This document shows, piece by piece, positions 50,110 to 60,958 of a DNA stretch of 64,000 bases (its first letter is position 1; every line of letters begins with the position of its first letter). Made by a program: the position numbers and the translations under genes. Under the pieces are notes generated by a model. That model searched no databases. It saw nothing but the letters and a program-made list of their open reading frames with translations, and had not been told where the DNA came from. The stretch covers positions 62,001 through 126,000 of the forward strand of contig JXTC01000331.1 of assembly GCA_002914845.1 (NCBI GenBank). The letters are read 5' to 3'. Source of the DNA: Trema orientale. Taxonomy: Eukaryota; Streptophyta; Magnoliopsida; Rosales; Cannabaceae.

Positions 50110-50385
50110 TAAGAAATAAGGATTTTATAACAAAATGACCGAATTTTGGGTCAATTTCATGTAAATGTCCGTTTTTCTAATACTGTAGAAAAATGACTAA
50201 TATATCAATGTATATGTCAAGTGTAAAATATAGTCTGTGATATAAAACTTAATATACTTAATATATAAACTAAAATTGGTATATAAATAGATATATTAAG
50301 TATAAAATACATATAATCTAATATTTAGTTATAAAAAGAGAAAAATGAATATTTATTGAAACAAAGTGTTATTAAAGAGAAAAAA
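50110..50385. repeat. Dispersed AT-rich repeat family R, copy 2
   Basis: Same orientation as copy 1: CAAAATGACCGAATTTTGGG, then CATGTAAATGTCCGTTTTT, a TATA-rich middle and an AAACAAAGTGTTA end. Confidence 0.55.
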
Positions 50386-50744
50386 AAAAAAAAAAAGATG
50401 CACACCCTAAATTCCCAAGAGGGAATTCAATTGACCGAAATTACTCTCAACTGTGGTTATGGATTTAGTCTTGGTTACTCTGGCCCATATCTCAAAGGCA
50501 CAAGTGGGAATGATTTATCTTGGGCTTTGCTCAACTATTATTTGGGTCTTGAATACTCTGGCCTATATATGAAGGCCACGTGCGAAGGATTTCAAGTCCT
50601 TTTGAACATAGGAGCCGTCTGCTTTGGCCCATAGATTCCTTGTTTCTCCAATTCCATGTTTGAGAAAATGGGAGCGTCCGGAAGTCTAGAAAGAGCACCC
50701 AATTAACCGAAAAAAAGAAAAAGAGGAAAAATTTGAATTTATAT
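50386..50744. other. Unassigned intergenic DNA
   Basis: Contains a short open frame (50356-50634) with no recognisable domain and an internal imperfect repeat (TTACTCTGGCCCATAT / ATACTCTGGCCTATAT). Probably noncoding. Confidence 0.35.
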
Positions 50745-51521
50745 GGTAAAGTTTTGAAAATTTTGAAAAATTCGGGGATGTTTACAAAATTCTAGGCCCA
50801 AGATATCAAAAATTGAAAAATCCCGGATGGACTAATGTTTTTGAAAATTCCCGGATTGATTTAGAAAAATATCACTTTTTTAAAGTATTATTAGAAAATA
50901 GCACTTTAAAAAATATTTAGAAAAATACCATTTTTTCTTTAAATTTGGTATTTTTCAATGATACTCGAGGTAACTAGTTAGGTTACTTAGAGTAACCAAT
51001 TCAGTTACTTAAAGTCACTGTTCAAGTTACCTTAAGTATCTCATCAATTAATAAAAAGTGGTATTTTTCTAAATACTTTTATAAGTGGTATTTTTAAAAT
51101 TAAATCTGAGATTTTTCAGAACAATTTTAAATTCCGGGATTTTTCAATTTTTTTGAAAAAATACCATAAAAAATTAAATTTCCTCAAAAATTCGGCATTT
51201 TCAATTTTGTTATGAAAAATCTCAGGATTATTTATAAAAATATCACTTTTAAAATTATTTAGAAACATACAATATTTTACTAATTGCTGAGGTATTTAAG
51301 GTAATTAGTCAAGTTATTTGAAGTAATCATATTAGTTACCTCAAGTAAATTTATTAGTTATCTCGAGTACCTTTAAAAAATACCAAATTTTAGAATATGA
51401 TACTTTTATAAAATAATTTAAAATAGTATTTTATAAATATATCCATAACTTTTCAAAAGTTATAATCTGTCCGAGATTTTTCATTTTTCAGATTATGTGC
51501 CTGGATTTTTGTAAGAAGCCC
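50745..51521. repeat. Repeat family S, copies 2 and 3
   Basis: Two blocks (about 50745-51135 and 51180-51521) with AAAATACCA arms around GTTACTT/AAGTAAC cores. Outer edges look inverted: TTTACAAAATTCTAGGCCC on the left and GCCTGGATTTTTGTAAG then AAGCCC on the right (51499-51521). The pair could therefore be a single element. Confidence 0.5.
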
Positions 51522-51539
51522 AGAAAGAAGAGTAGTTAC

Positions 51540-51790
51540 AATATGTGCCTTTTTTTTACACTTTATTTACATAAAATGTCCATTTTTTTATAGTTAAATA
51601 GTTGAGTATATATATTTTTACATTTGGTATATCTATTTATATATCATAATTAGTTTATATTGAATATACTGGTTTTCATATTACACATTTATATATACAC
51701 TGATATAGTATACCAATCATTTTGTTAATTATCTCATTTGAAAATGGGCATAAAATTGTCCCATCAGTCATTTTGTTTAAAAAATAAAAA
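51540..51790. repeat. Dispersed AT-rich repeat family R, copy 3 (inverted)
   Basis: Contains TTTACATAAAATGTCCATTTTTTTATAG and a TATA-rich middle and ends near CAGTCATTTTGTTTAA, which is the reverse-oriented layout of the copies at 35646 and 50110. Confidence 0.45.
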
Positions 51791-52139
51791 AATAAGGTTG
51801 CATATTTGGGCCTTCGGTTTATTTATTTATACATATATAGAGATTTTTTTTCTTCAAATTTTGGCTGATTAAAACAGAACTACTTTAAGATATTTAAGTT
51901 ACCGTAATTTTAGTCTATTTTACTTTTATATTTTTAGAAAAAAGGTTTGATTTCTATAATGTTTGATATTTTTTTCATTATTTTTCATTATAATAAAAGA
52001 AGGAATTATATATTGTATTTACATTTATGGTGGAGTTGATTAATGTGTGGTCAATTATTAGAATAGAGTTGATTCGGGTTAAGTAGGCAATTAACACTTT
52101 TTTCAAATATTTAATTAAATTTACCACTACTTTCTACCA
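51791..52139. other. AT-rich intergenic DNA
   Basis: Nothing recognisable. Confidence 0.35.
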
Positions 52140-52400
52140 CTTTTGAGAGGGAATCAGTGAAGAATTCATCAAGAATATGAAAATAATCCATTAAAAATCC
52201 GTCAAAATTACTGCCGATGTCAAGAATCCATCAAGAATTAATCAAAATCGTCAATAATCCATCAATAATTCATCAAGAATTTGTCTAGATCGCCACCGAT
52301 GTCAATAATCCATTAAGAATCTGTTAAGAATTCATCAAGAATCCTTCAAGATCGTCGCCGACATCAGGAATTGTTCAATAAACCGTCAAGAACGAAAAGA
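52140..52400. repeat. Degenerate short-period array (ATCAAGAATCC-like)
   Basis: About fifteen variants of CATCAAGAAT, TCCATCAA and GTCAAGAATCC recur over 260 bases. A longer repeat phrase, ATCG(C/T)C(A/G)CCGA(T/C)(G/A)TCA, occurs near 52288 and 52352. Confidence 0.65.
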
Positions 52401-52869
52401 AGGTGCCTATTTGAGTAAGGGTAAGAGATTCTTTTCATTTTCAAAAAGTGGTATGGTGGTACATTTAATTAACGAGGAAAAAAAAGTGGCATACAACTAA
52501 TTTATTCGTTAAGTCATCTCAATTATTTAATCTTTGTAGTTGGTACGTGGTTGTACATTATCGACGTTTATCGAGTGTACCTATAAAAGAAATGTTACTT
52601 TTTAATTGGTAAGTTTCTTTTTACATAGACTCGGAGAGAAAAAATATATTTTTATAGATGATTGTTTGTTACTGATTGGAATTTTACTACTCGTTCCCTA
52701 TAATATTTACGCCCAACTTATTTTTCAATTAAACATTAGTTTTGTTTAACAAAAAATTGAATTACAAATAATCCATAATAATAAACAAACTACTAAATCT
52801 ATGGTATCATATGATGATGACCTAAGTAAGAAAATGTTCTAGATGAAATATAAATAATATACACACAAC
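52401..52869. other. AT-rich intergenic DNA
   Basis: Nothing recognisable. Confidence 0.35.
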
Positions 52870-53110
52870 TCTACAATCAAGTTATTTGAAGTAACTAGCC
52901 GTTAGTTATCTCAAGTAACTCAGTTGTTATCCCAAGTAACTAGATTAATTATCTCGAATACTATGAAAAACTAATAATTTTGAAGGAAAAAGTCGTATTT
53001 TTATAAATAGATTATAAAAATAGCATTTTCTAAAAATTCTTTCAAAAAATAAATCTCTTTCAAAATAAATCCGTGAACGAGTTGGGCCTGGGATGTTGTA
53101 AGAAGCCCTT
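52870..53110. repeat. Repeat family S, copy 4
   Basis: Core of four AAGTAACT / GTTATCTC-type units (52880-52965), then the shared edge GGGCCTGGGATGTTGTAAG then AAGCCC at 53084-53108. Confidence 0.55.
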
Positions 53111-53697
53111 AAGAAAATTTCATATTTAGGTCATGAACAGACTAGGATACACAAATGTTAATAAGTGTTAAGCCTTTCTAGGTAATACATAGATTAAAAA
53201 AAAAGGTGTAGATTTCCTCAAATAATATTGAGAGAATATCTCAACCATTCATTATTTTATTTCAGTTTAAAAACAAAAAACAAAATGTTACCAAACGAGA
53301 CTTTAAATATTTGAGGAATGATCAATATTCGGTTTATGTAATCATTAAACAACAACTATGGTTGATTTTGATACTAATCCTATGTGCTACCTTTTAGTTC
53401 GAGAATCTAAATCATCAGTCTAATTTTGGTATTTCAACTCATGAATTAATATCCTTTCAAACTAAAGATTTAAATGAAGATAATAAATTATAAAAATTGA
53501 TTAGTTTATTTCAGGTATCTTAGATCATGGGATATTTATTCATTAGTTGGATTGGACTAAAATTATATAGAAGATTTGAGTTTTTAGTTATGTAATAGTT
53601 GAAAGTCTAAAAATTCACTTTGATTCAACAAAAAAAAAAAAAAAGTGATTACGGGGGAAAAATGGAATAATGAGAAGAGTAGATGGATTTGAGATAG
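53111..53697. other. AT-rich intergenic DNA
   Basis: Nothing recognisable. Confidence 0.35.
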
Positions 53698-54019
53698 ATG
53701 ACTGTTTGGTAGAAAAGATTTTAGGAAAGAAAGGATTACACATGGGTTTCAAATTATTAATTTAACCAATTTATAATTCTTTCTAAATTGAAGATATTTT
53801 ATGAGAGAATTTCACACAAAGTAAGTAGTTCCTGTAAAATAAAGCCTTTCGTTTTTCCTACTTCTTTCTACCAGATAAGGAAGAGAATTTTAGTCTTCTC
53901 ATACCTCTCATACCAAACACAAGGAAAGAAAAGTATTTTCCTTCCTCTATCATCTCCTTTGCTAGACAAATATAGTTCTCCTTCATTTCTATCTTTATTC
54001 CCTATTACCAAACATAGCC
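53698..54019. mobile_element. Tourist-like MITE (about 320 bp)
   Basis: The left end is GACTGTTTGGTAGAAAAG and the inverted right end is GGCTATGTTTGGTAATAGGG. It is noncoding. TAA follows the right end. The ends resemble those of the element at 30322. Confidence 0.5.
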
Positions 54020-54785
54020 TAAAATATTTAAGAGATGAGATTTACATGTGATTTACATGTCCTATTTGGTGAAAAAGCATAAAACAAAATTTACGTACAG
54101 AAAAAAAAAAAAAAAAACCCTTGTACGAGTATGATAAGTATGGTAGACAAACATCGACATCCCAACTTATCAATGTGCAGTTTAAGCGGTGCTAAATTCC
54201 CAGTGGCCAGTGGATATAGGTATATCAATATATTCTATACACATATATATATATATTAATTTAATATGTAATAGCTAACTACCAGTCCTAATTACTTGCC
54301 TGTTAAGTGAATTTTATTTAAGAAAATAACATTATTGCTTACGATAATCCCATAGCTATCTCCGGATGAGTAATTGATCCGTGGTCATTGTTATATATAT
54401 ACAACAGCATGGTTATGCAAGCAATTAAAGTAAACTTGTGCATTAATTAAGATTTTGCATTTAAGACCTATACACATAGGAAATTCTTAACCAAGAAAAA
54501 GACAGAAGCTAATTACATTCTCCCATGCTTGCCTTCCGTGTGGTATTAAGGCTTTAGGGGACCTTATACGTAGCACAAATAGTTCTCTCTAGGGGTGAAT
54601 TAAGAACAAAAAAAAAAAAATCCACCACAAATTCATTCATTTTTTGGGAAATCGCCTGCGAAAAAACATCAAAAAAGAAAACAGCATTAAGTGGACAATC
54701 ATTGTTTCCATTTTCTGGGGCAATTTCAAACTGCATGTCTAAATAAAAAAATTTGATGTTGCACATTTCTTTGCGTCGTGTTCTT
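54020..54785. other. AT-rich intergenic DNA
   Basis: TA-rich tract near 54243. No gene. Confidence 0.35.
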
Positions 54786-54806
54786 TTATATATATATATA
54801 TATATG

Positions 54807-55017
54807 GTTGTCAATCCAATAGGTATTTTCTTTACCTATATATAAGTATTTTTTCATCCAACGGCTATAATGATATGCATGAAAAGATTTGCATCATTAA
54901 TATTATTTCTTTTTCTTATTTTTTACTATAAAAAATGTGTATGGTAAATTTTAATTTGCCAAAATGATATCTATGTATAGGTAAAAAAAAAAAGAATACC
55001 TACTGGATTGGTGCCCT
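54807..55017. mobile_element. Micron-like MITE embedded in (TA)n, copy B
   Basis: Left end GGTTGTCAATCCAATAGGTA; inverted right end GGGCACCAATCCAGTAGGTA. Flanked by (TA)n on both sides (54787-54805 and 55017-55036). The interior matches the reverse complement of copy A through blocks such as CAACGGCTATAAT and TCATTAATATTATTTCT. Confidence 0.7.
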
Positions 55018-55036
55018 ATATATATATATATATATA

Positions 55037-57173
55037 TACACACACATAAACGGGCTACTCAATGGAATATTACTAACTGAAGCAAAAAATTTCAAATTAC
55101 AATGTAAGCATAAATATTACAATTTCAAATTCCTCAAAAAAATGAGACAAAAAATAGATCACAAACATGACTAAGAATAAATAAGTGGGTTACCATGATT
55201 TTTTAAGAAAAATAAATAACAAAAACTACCAGTAATCTATTGCCTTTAACACTTACTCCTGGCTGGATTCTTGGCGGGGTAGGCTATATGAAGCCAACAA
55301 CAATTGAGATTCATGTCCGTAGAAAAGAAAAAAAAATAAAAATCGGCCACTAAATAGATCTAGATCAAAGAAAAAATCTCAAATTTAAGGTTTAGACCAG
55401 ACTAAAATCCACATAAAATATGGTAATACAAGACAAATCTAGATTTGAAATTATTAAAACTAAAAAAAAAAAGAGAAACAGGGAGGAAGAGGAAGAAGAA
55501 GGTGAGGAAAATAAGCTAGAGAAGGAGAATGGAAGAACACATCTCCAACCTCCAAGTGGGGCAGTGCTAGTTCTTTTGTTGGGAGGAGACACAAGTAGAG
55601 AAAGAGAGAGAGAAAAAAAGGTAGTATGCAAATTTTTTTGCATCGTATTTTAATTGTTGTTTTCTTGGAGTTTTATTTATTTAATGGCATGTCTTATGAC
55701 TTTTGAATTATGCATATTGAGTATAGGACTTCCCTTATGAGATGGATTATGAAACTTTTTTACGGTAAGTTTTATGATTTTCTGATGGAAGATTTATTAT
55801 ATGGATTATAAAGTCTTATGAGTCATAAAACTTTGTTATGAGATGAATTAGTACTACTAAATTTGATGTGTTCATTATAGTTAAATCTCTTTAATCCTCG
55901 TATCACTCGGACTTGATGACTATGATGTGGATTATTAACCTTTTTTTTTTTTTGAATGGTATTAAACTTTGTTTTTGAATATTATAACTGCCAAAAGAAG
56001 GCTTCGGTACTGCATAAAAAAATTGGATAGTTATGGTTTGAACTTTTTACAAACCACAAAAGGTATCCAAAAATGCTGAATTCGAATGTTGTTCACTCCT
56101 CGTTCTCGCCAAGCAAAAATAATTTTTTTTTACAGCTAATAAATCAAAAGTATCTATAAAAAAAAATGTTCCTTTTTTTTTCACATTGTTTTAAAGAATG
56201 GCTGTTTTTTTGACCCATTTAACAAACGCCTATTTTTTCAAAAACAACATGGCCATTTTTTAAGTAGATCATTTTTTTTATATCATTTTATTGGTAACTC
56301 AGTAAGTATTAGTATATCAATTTTTTTTAGGGGAAGTATATTAATTTGTATCATTATATCAATTTTTGTTGATTAAAGTATCAATTTTCATATCAATATA
56401 CAAATTATAATGTGTTAGTATATCAATTTAATTTTATATTAAGTTTATCGACATGTAAGTTTTTTTTAATTTCATCAACTGATATAAATATTTAAAAATA
56501 TTAGTCTTTTTTTTTCCTAATAACTCGGCCATTTTGCATTTTTTTATTTGATAAATTTGGCTATATTTTAATAGTATTTGAAAAACGGCCATTTCTTAAA
56601 TTTGAACATAAAATTCATCCATTAGGCTCAGAAGCCCATAAATCAATTCACAATTGCAGGACATAATTCAAAAGAGGAAAAATAATGAAAAATAAAGGAA
56701 ATGCAAAGACAAAGCCATCATGTGGTGTCCATTATTTATTTATTTAATTTTTTTGAATAAAAGGACTTCAGCTAGTGGAACTTGAAGTGTTTTTCATTCG
56801 CAGTGGGCCAAAACTTTTTAATCAAGAGCAACCATTGTGGTCCCGTCTCATGTCCCTTCACCTTTGCTCTCCATGTCCACATATATAATCTCACCTCCTA
56901 GAAGATAACACCCTAGTCCTTGGGAAAAATCATTTCGCTAAATAAATAATAATAATGTTAGGACGGTGATGCTAATCACCACATAAAAGAGTTTTTCTTT
57001 CTTTTTTTTTCTCTTTCGTCCTAATCAGTAATGTATTTGCCGTATGATGATATTATTCTGCATACATAGTGTGATTAAACTTATAATCCTGAATTTTCTC
57101 CATTCTAATCTATTAGTTGTGTCTTTATGTATTATTTGATTTTAATATTCCAAAATCACCAGCCTCGAGTGTT
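55037..57173. other. AT-rich intergenic DNA with low-complexity blocks
   Basis: A polypurine block at 55458-55515 gives spurious frames on both strands. A stretch at about 56180-56640 with GGCCATTTTTT phrases resembles repeat family R in style but is too diverged to assign. No gene. Confidence 0.4.
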
Positions 57174-57191
57174 AAGTTTAATCTTCAGTAA

Positions 57192-57512
57192 CCACCGAGC
57201 GAGTGGTCTAGTGGTGGTCGTTGTTTCCCGGGGACATGAGGTCCCGAGTTCGAACTGGGTGACCCCCTATGGGGGTCTTAAATGTGAGGGTACCTACCTG
57301 CCAGCCCATGTCCGGTCCTCTATCCCCAGGTGCCGTTACCACTAGTTACTCGGTTGGGGTTCAGGTGACTCACTCCACCGTCCGGTGGTGGCGACCCGGC
57401 CGATAGGGTCTTGGGGAACATTCCTGAGCGGGGTTGGAACTCCTATGGTCACGCCCAGAGAAGGTTGCCATGCTGGTCGCCTCCTCCTCCCTTTTCGTTA
57501 TCAAAAAAAAAA
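57192..57512 (+). mobile_element. tRNA-derived SINE with target-site duplication
   Basis: The head carries a pol III A box (TGGTCTAGTGG, about 57213) and a B box (GAGTTCGAACTGG, about 57246), as in tRNAs. The unrelated GC-rich body ends in an A run (57503-57514). Flanks AAGTTTAATCTTCAGTAA (57174-57191) and AAGTTTAATCTTCGGTAA (about 57513-57530) form a target-site duplication with one mismatch, so the insertion is fairly recent. It is a retroposon that depends on a LINE for movement. Confidence 0.92.
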
Positions 57513-57530
57513 AAGTTTAATCTTCGGTAA

Positions 57531-58772
57531 ATCTTGACTGGTGGAGCTTCTACATGAAACCTTTACATACAACATAGGGCCACGCGTTCATAAGGTCACA
57601 ACACTCTGTCCATAGCCAGTAATATCAAAATAAAACTTTTAAAGAAATAATAAAAAAGGACAGAAAAAGAAAAATGAAATCAACAAAAAGAAAAGGAACA
57701 CCCCAAAAAAAAAAACCCCATCAAACAAGGCGGAGCCACGTGACATGGTCCAATTAAATATGGAACAGTTGAAACGTGACAGAAGGTGATTGGACCAGCT
57801 CTGACTTGATTGTACGGTTTGTTCCAAACCCTCGTACGGACGAACCATTCTTTTAACTAAACCTGTTTGAGCTTTGTTACAGTGCCCAATTAGTGCTCCA
57901 AATTTCCCTGCAACTTCGCATTTGAAAGACTTGTCCCTAAATAACTGGCAACCGACAAGAATGTTTGGTGTCTTTCACCTCATGCACCTCACTGCCACCC
58001 CCAACGGTCACCGGCCCAAGTGGTTTGTGAGTCTCTCTCAACACGTGTCACCACGTGGACTAAAGGCACCAACTTCTCGTGCATCCATATAAAGATTTTT
58101 TTATTATTATATTTCATTATTTTATTTTCTGATGCAGCAATAATGGGTTCACATGCTTTGGCATTTATTCGTCTTGTATTTCTTTTTATGGGAGGTGTCC
58201 AATTTTTTCCCAAGTATTTACCAAAAAGAGAAAGAGATTAGGTTCTTGTGACAACCTTGACTTTTTCATTTTTTTTAATGATATTTTTTACTACTTATAT
58301 ATATCTAGGGTTACTAGGCTTTATTTTCCCTAGCTAAAAAAGGAATAATAAAGTTTAGAGCTTTGGTTATATATATTCAATACTCAATCTTCAAAAAATT
58401 CACACCCTCTTCAATCTTCCCCAATATTTTGTGTGTTTTTCTCTGAAAATTTTCCCATCTAACTAAATTTTCTCGTCTTCTTTCTTAGCTCCCAAACTGA
58501 GAGATCTTCCACATTTAGCAAAGACTCGGAGAAAAATCCTTTGTGTCTTTCCTTTTATATCGTTAGATTTAAAGTTTGACCCCTTTTCTATTTTTGGAAA
58601 CTCTTTCTGGGTCTTTTCCATAGTTGTTTAGATCAACTTTATATTTGGTCATTTTCTCAGTTTTGCATCAAATTTGCCCTCAAATCCATCGTTTTCTTTT
58701 CTGGGTTTTCCTTCATTTTCCTGGATTTTGTATAGATATATATATATATATATATATAGCCTTTCCAAGAAA
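57531..58772. promoter_or_regulatory. Promoter and leader of the SOC1-like gene
   Basis: A TATA-like GGTTATATATATTCAATAC lies at 58363-58381, so transcription could begin near 58400. The segment 58400-58770 is pyrimidine-rich like a leader. A CArG-like CTATTTTTGG lies at 58588-58597, 176-185 bases before the start codon, the type of site MADS proteins bind. Regulation is inferred. Confidence 0.45.
58736..58758. repeat. (TA)n microsatellite in the SOC1-like leader
   Basis: A TA run of about 23 bases ends 14 bases before the MADS start codon. An upstream ATG at 58674 is in frame with the MADS start and reads through this tract. Confidence 0.9.
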
Positions 58773-58954
58773 ATGGTTAGGGGGAAAACTCAGATGAAGC
58801 GAATAGAGAATGCAGCGAGTAGGCAAGTGACCTTTTCCAAGCGAAGAAATGGGCTTTTGAAGAAAGCCTTTGAGTTATCAGTTCTCTGTGATGCTGAAGT
58901 TGCACTTATAATTTTTTCTCCAAGAGGGAAGCTCTATGAATTTGCCAGTTCTAG
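58773..58954 (+). CDS. SOC1: MADS-box factor, SOC1/TM3 clade, first exon only
   Basis: The exon encodes 60 residues plus two bases. It begins [20 protein letters not shown], continues with the [25 protein letters not shown]-binding helix and ends YEFASS before GT donor GTACGT. This is a complete MADS domain of the MIKC type, with the usual exon 1 end. KTQM and FASS favour SOC1 over AGL14/AGL19 (KTEM, FSSS). SOC1 promotes flowering downstream of CO/FT and FLC. The I, K and C exons are not in the window, so the subclade rests on exon 1 alone. The start MVRGK is chosen because it is invariant in the family. The in-frame upstream ATG at 58674 would add 33 residues including translated TA repeat. 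Confidence 0.9.
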
Positions 58955-60925
58955 GTACGTTTTCACAATTATAACTTGAAACCCTTAATATTATTTTCTT
59001 TTATAACAATTAGAAATAATTTTGAGACTTTAATTTTATGGACCAGTAATATTGGGATTGTATGAGTAGGGCAACCCAGATTTTATTTTGAGTTTTTGGG
59101 AGGTTAAATTGGTCATGAATGCTGGTTCTTTTTCTGGTACGAAATATTAGCAGGCAAGTACTATGATAACCTCAGCCTTAGAGGTCAAATGGTTCTGATT
59201 TCTGATGATATAAATCTCCTGTCACTTTTTTCCTTTTGGTAATCCAATCTAATTAGTACTTGGGCGATTTAGTTTGTTTCAGTTTTCACTATTAGTTGAT
59301 CTTTCATTCCAGTTAGAGAGAGAGAGCGCTTAAGAACCATCATATATAGTTTAGGTTTATTGAACTAATTATATAAACAAACACAAATGTATAAGTATAC
59401 ACACACTAATAAGTACACAACCTGAGGAAACAGTTCTTATGCTATCAATATACCAAGTATATATGAACTATGAGCTGTGACCCAAAGCCAAAGTGGGTTT
59501 TTGAAGTGAAAGCAAAAAAAAGAGGTACAATTTTCCATTTCTTGCGTATATAGCTATTGAAACATACAGGTAAATTATAGGGTATAGGGTATTTAACATG
59601 TTGTACTTGGCCAATAAAAGGCTGAGAAAGATGATGTTTAACTTATATAAATAGCTTTAAGTACTGTTAATAACTGACACAATTTATATAACTTGGAATC
59701 TCGTTGACTGTTTTAATTAGAGGGACCTCTGGGAAAGACACTGCATGCTGAAGTACTTTGTGTTCTTATTATTACTATTATATATTAATGTGCTATTTCT
59801 GACCATCTGCTTATATATTTTAAACCTTGGTTATAATGTGTTATGAAAAGATGCGTTCATTTCTTCCCAGGTCTCCTCTCTTAAACTTATATTTGATACA
59901 AGTTGATTTTATGACTTTGTTGTTCGTGTAAGATGTTACGTACGTGTGTCTTATTCTTTGAGAGCTCGTTGTTTAATGAATATTCAAATTAATACTCCCT
60001 TTTCTTCATTACATGTATATATGTGTATATGTATATATAAGTCCGACATAATCTTAATGGTTCAAATTTGCTCCAAGGGACATCGGGAAAGAAGATTCCA
60101 AAATATTAGGATTGAACTTATTAAATATTTGATGTTATCAGCTTTACTTAAGCTGTCTACTAGCTATATATAGACTATAAAGCTATACATCACTTAACTT
60201 CTAATTTTCTCAATCCTTAAGATAACTTGTCTACTAATTATAGTAAAAATGATGTAAACTAAATCGCAATACACGTTATAGATCTCAAAGCTAATTAGCT
60301 CACGTCCTAGCTTGATAAATTCATCTTCAAAGATCTTAGTTAGGGGGATGGAAAAGATTAATTTTCTTAGAAAAACGAGTACACTGATTAACATTTGTAC
60401 CAATCTTCGTGATCTCCACCAGGAGTTAAGATGTATATTAATCCCTAAATATGCAGTCTCTCTTTTTTCCTTTTTTCTTTTTTCTTTTTTTCTAAAAGGA
60501 GCATTTAGACCATAGGATATTGACCTTTTTTGAATCTCTTTATGCCTCAGCTTTCTTTTAAAGAAAACAAAGGGCAGCGTTTTTGTAAATGTATATGCAA
60601 TTAAGAGAGAATTGCTTTTTGCTAAGTTCCAATTAAGTTTGATTGAGTTTTAGCTGGTACTTATATGAACTTTAATCATGCATGTTAAGATTACCAAACA
60701 AGTATTAATATATCATGTATATATATACACTGCTGATCATTAGTTTCTTGAGAGGTTGAATAGTACTGTAACTTGGAAGACAGTATGGCATGAAACAGTA
60801 GTAAGGTTTGGTCTTGACAATGAGCTTTATAATGTTTACGTTTAATATCAGGTATAGGGATACATAGGATAACTGGCCATATTGAACCTCGATGTGAGAG
60901 CATGGGAATCTCAGAGTCAGTTTCA

Positions 60926-60958
<33 letters not shown>

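Noticed and set aside
50356-50634. 92-residue open frame
   Set aside because: No homology recognised, begins in an A run, with an internal repeat; looks like chance in intergenic DNA.
55392-55653. Overlapping frames on both strands
   Set aside because: Produced by a polypurine/polypyrimidine tract giving Lys/Glu or Ser/Phe runs.
56180-56640. Fourth copy of repeat family R
   Set aside because: Shares GGCCATTTTTT phrases but not the order of blocks; resemblance may be low complexity.
57192-57265. tRNA gene
   Set aside because: A- and B-box-like motifs are present but no cloverleaf closes, and the sequence continues into a SINE body with an A tail and target duplication.
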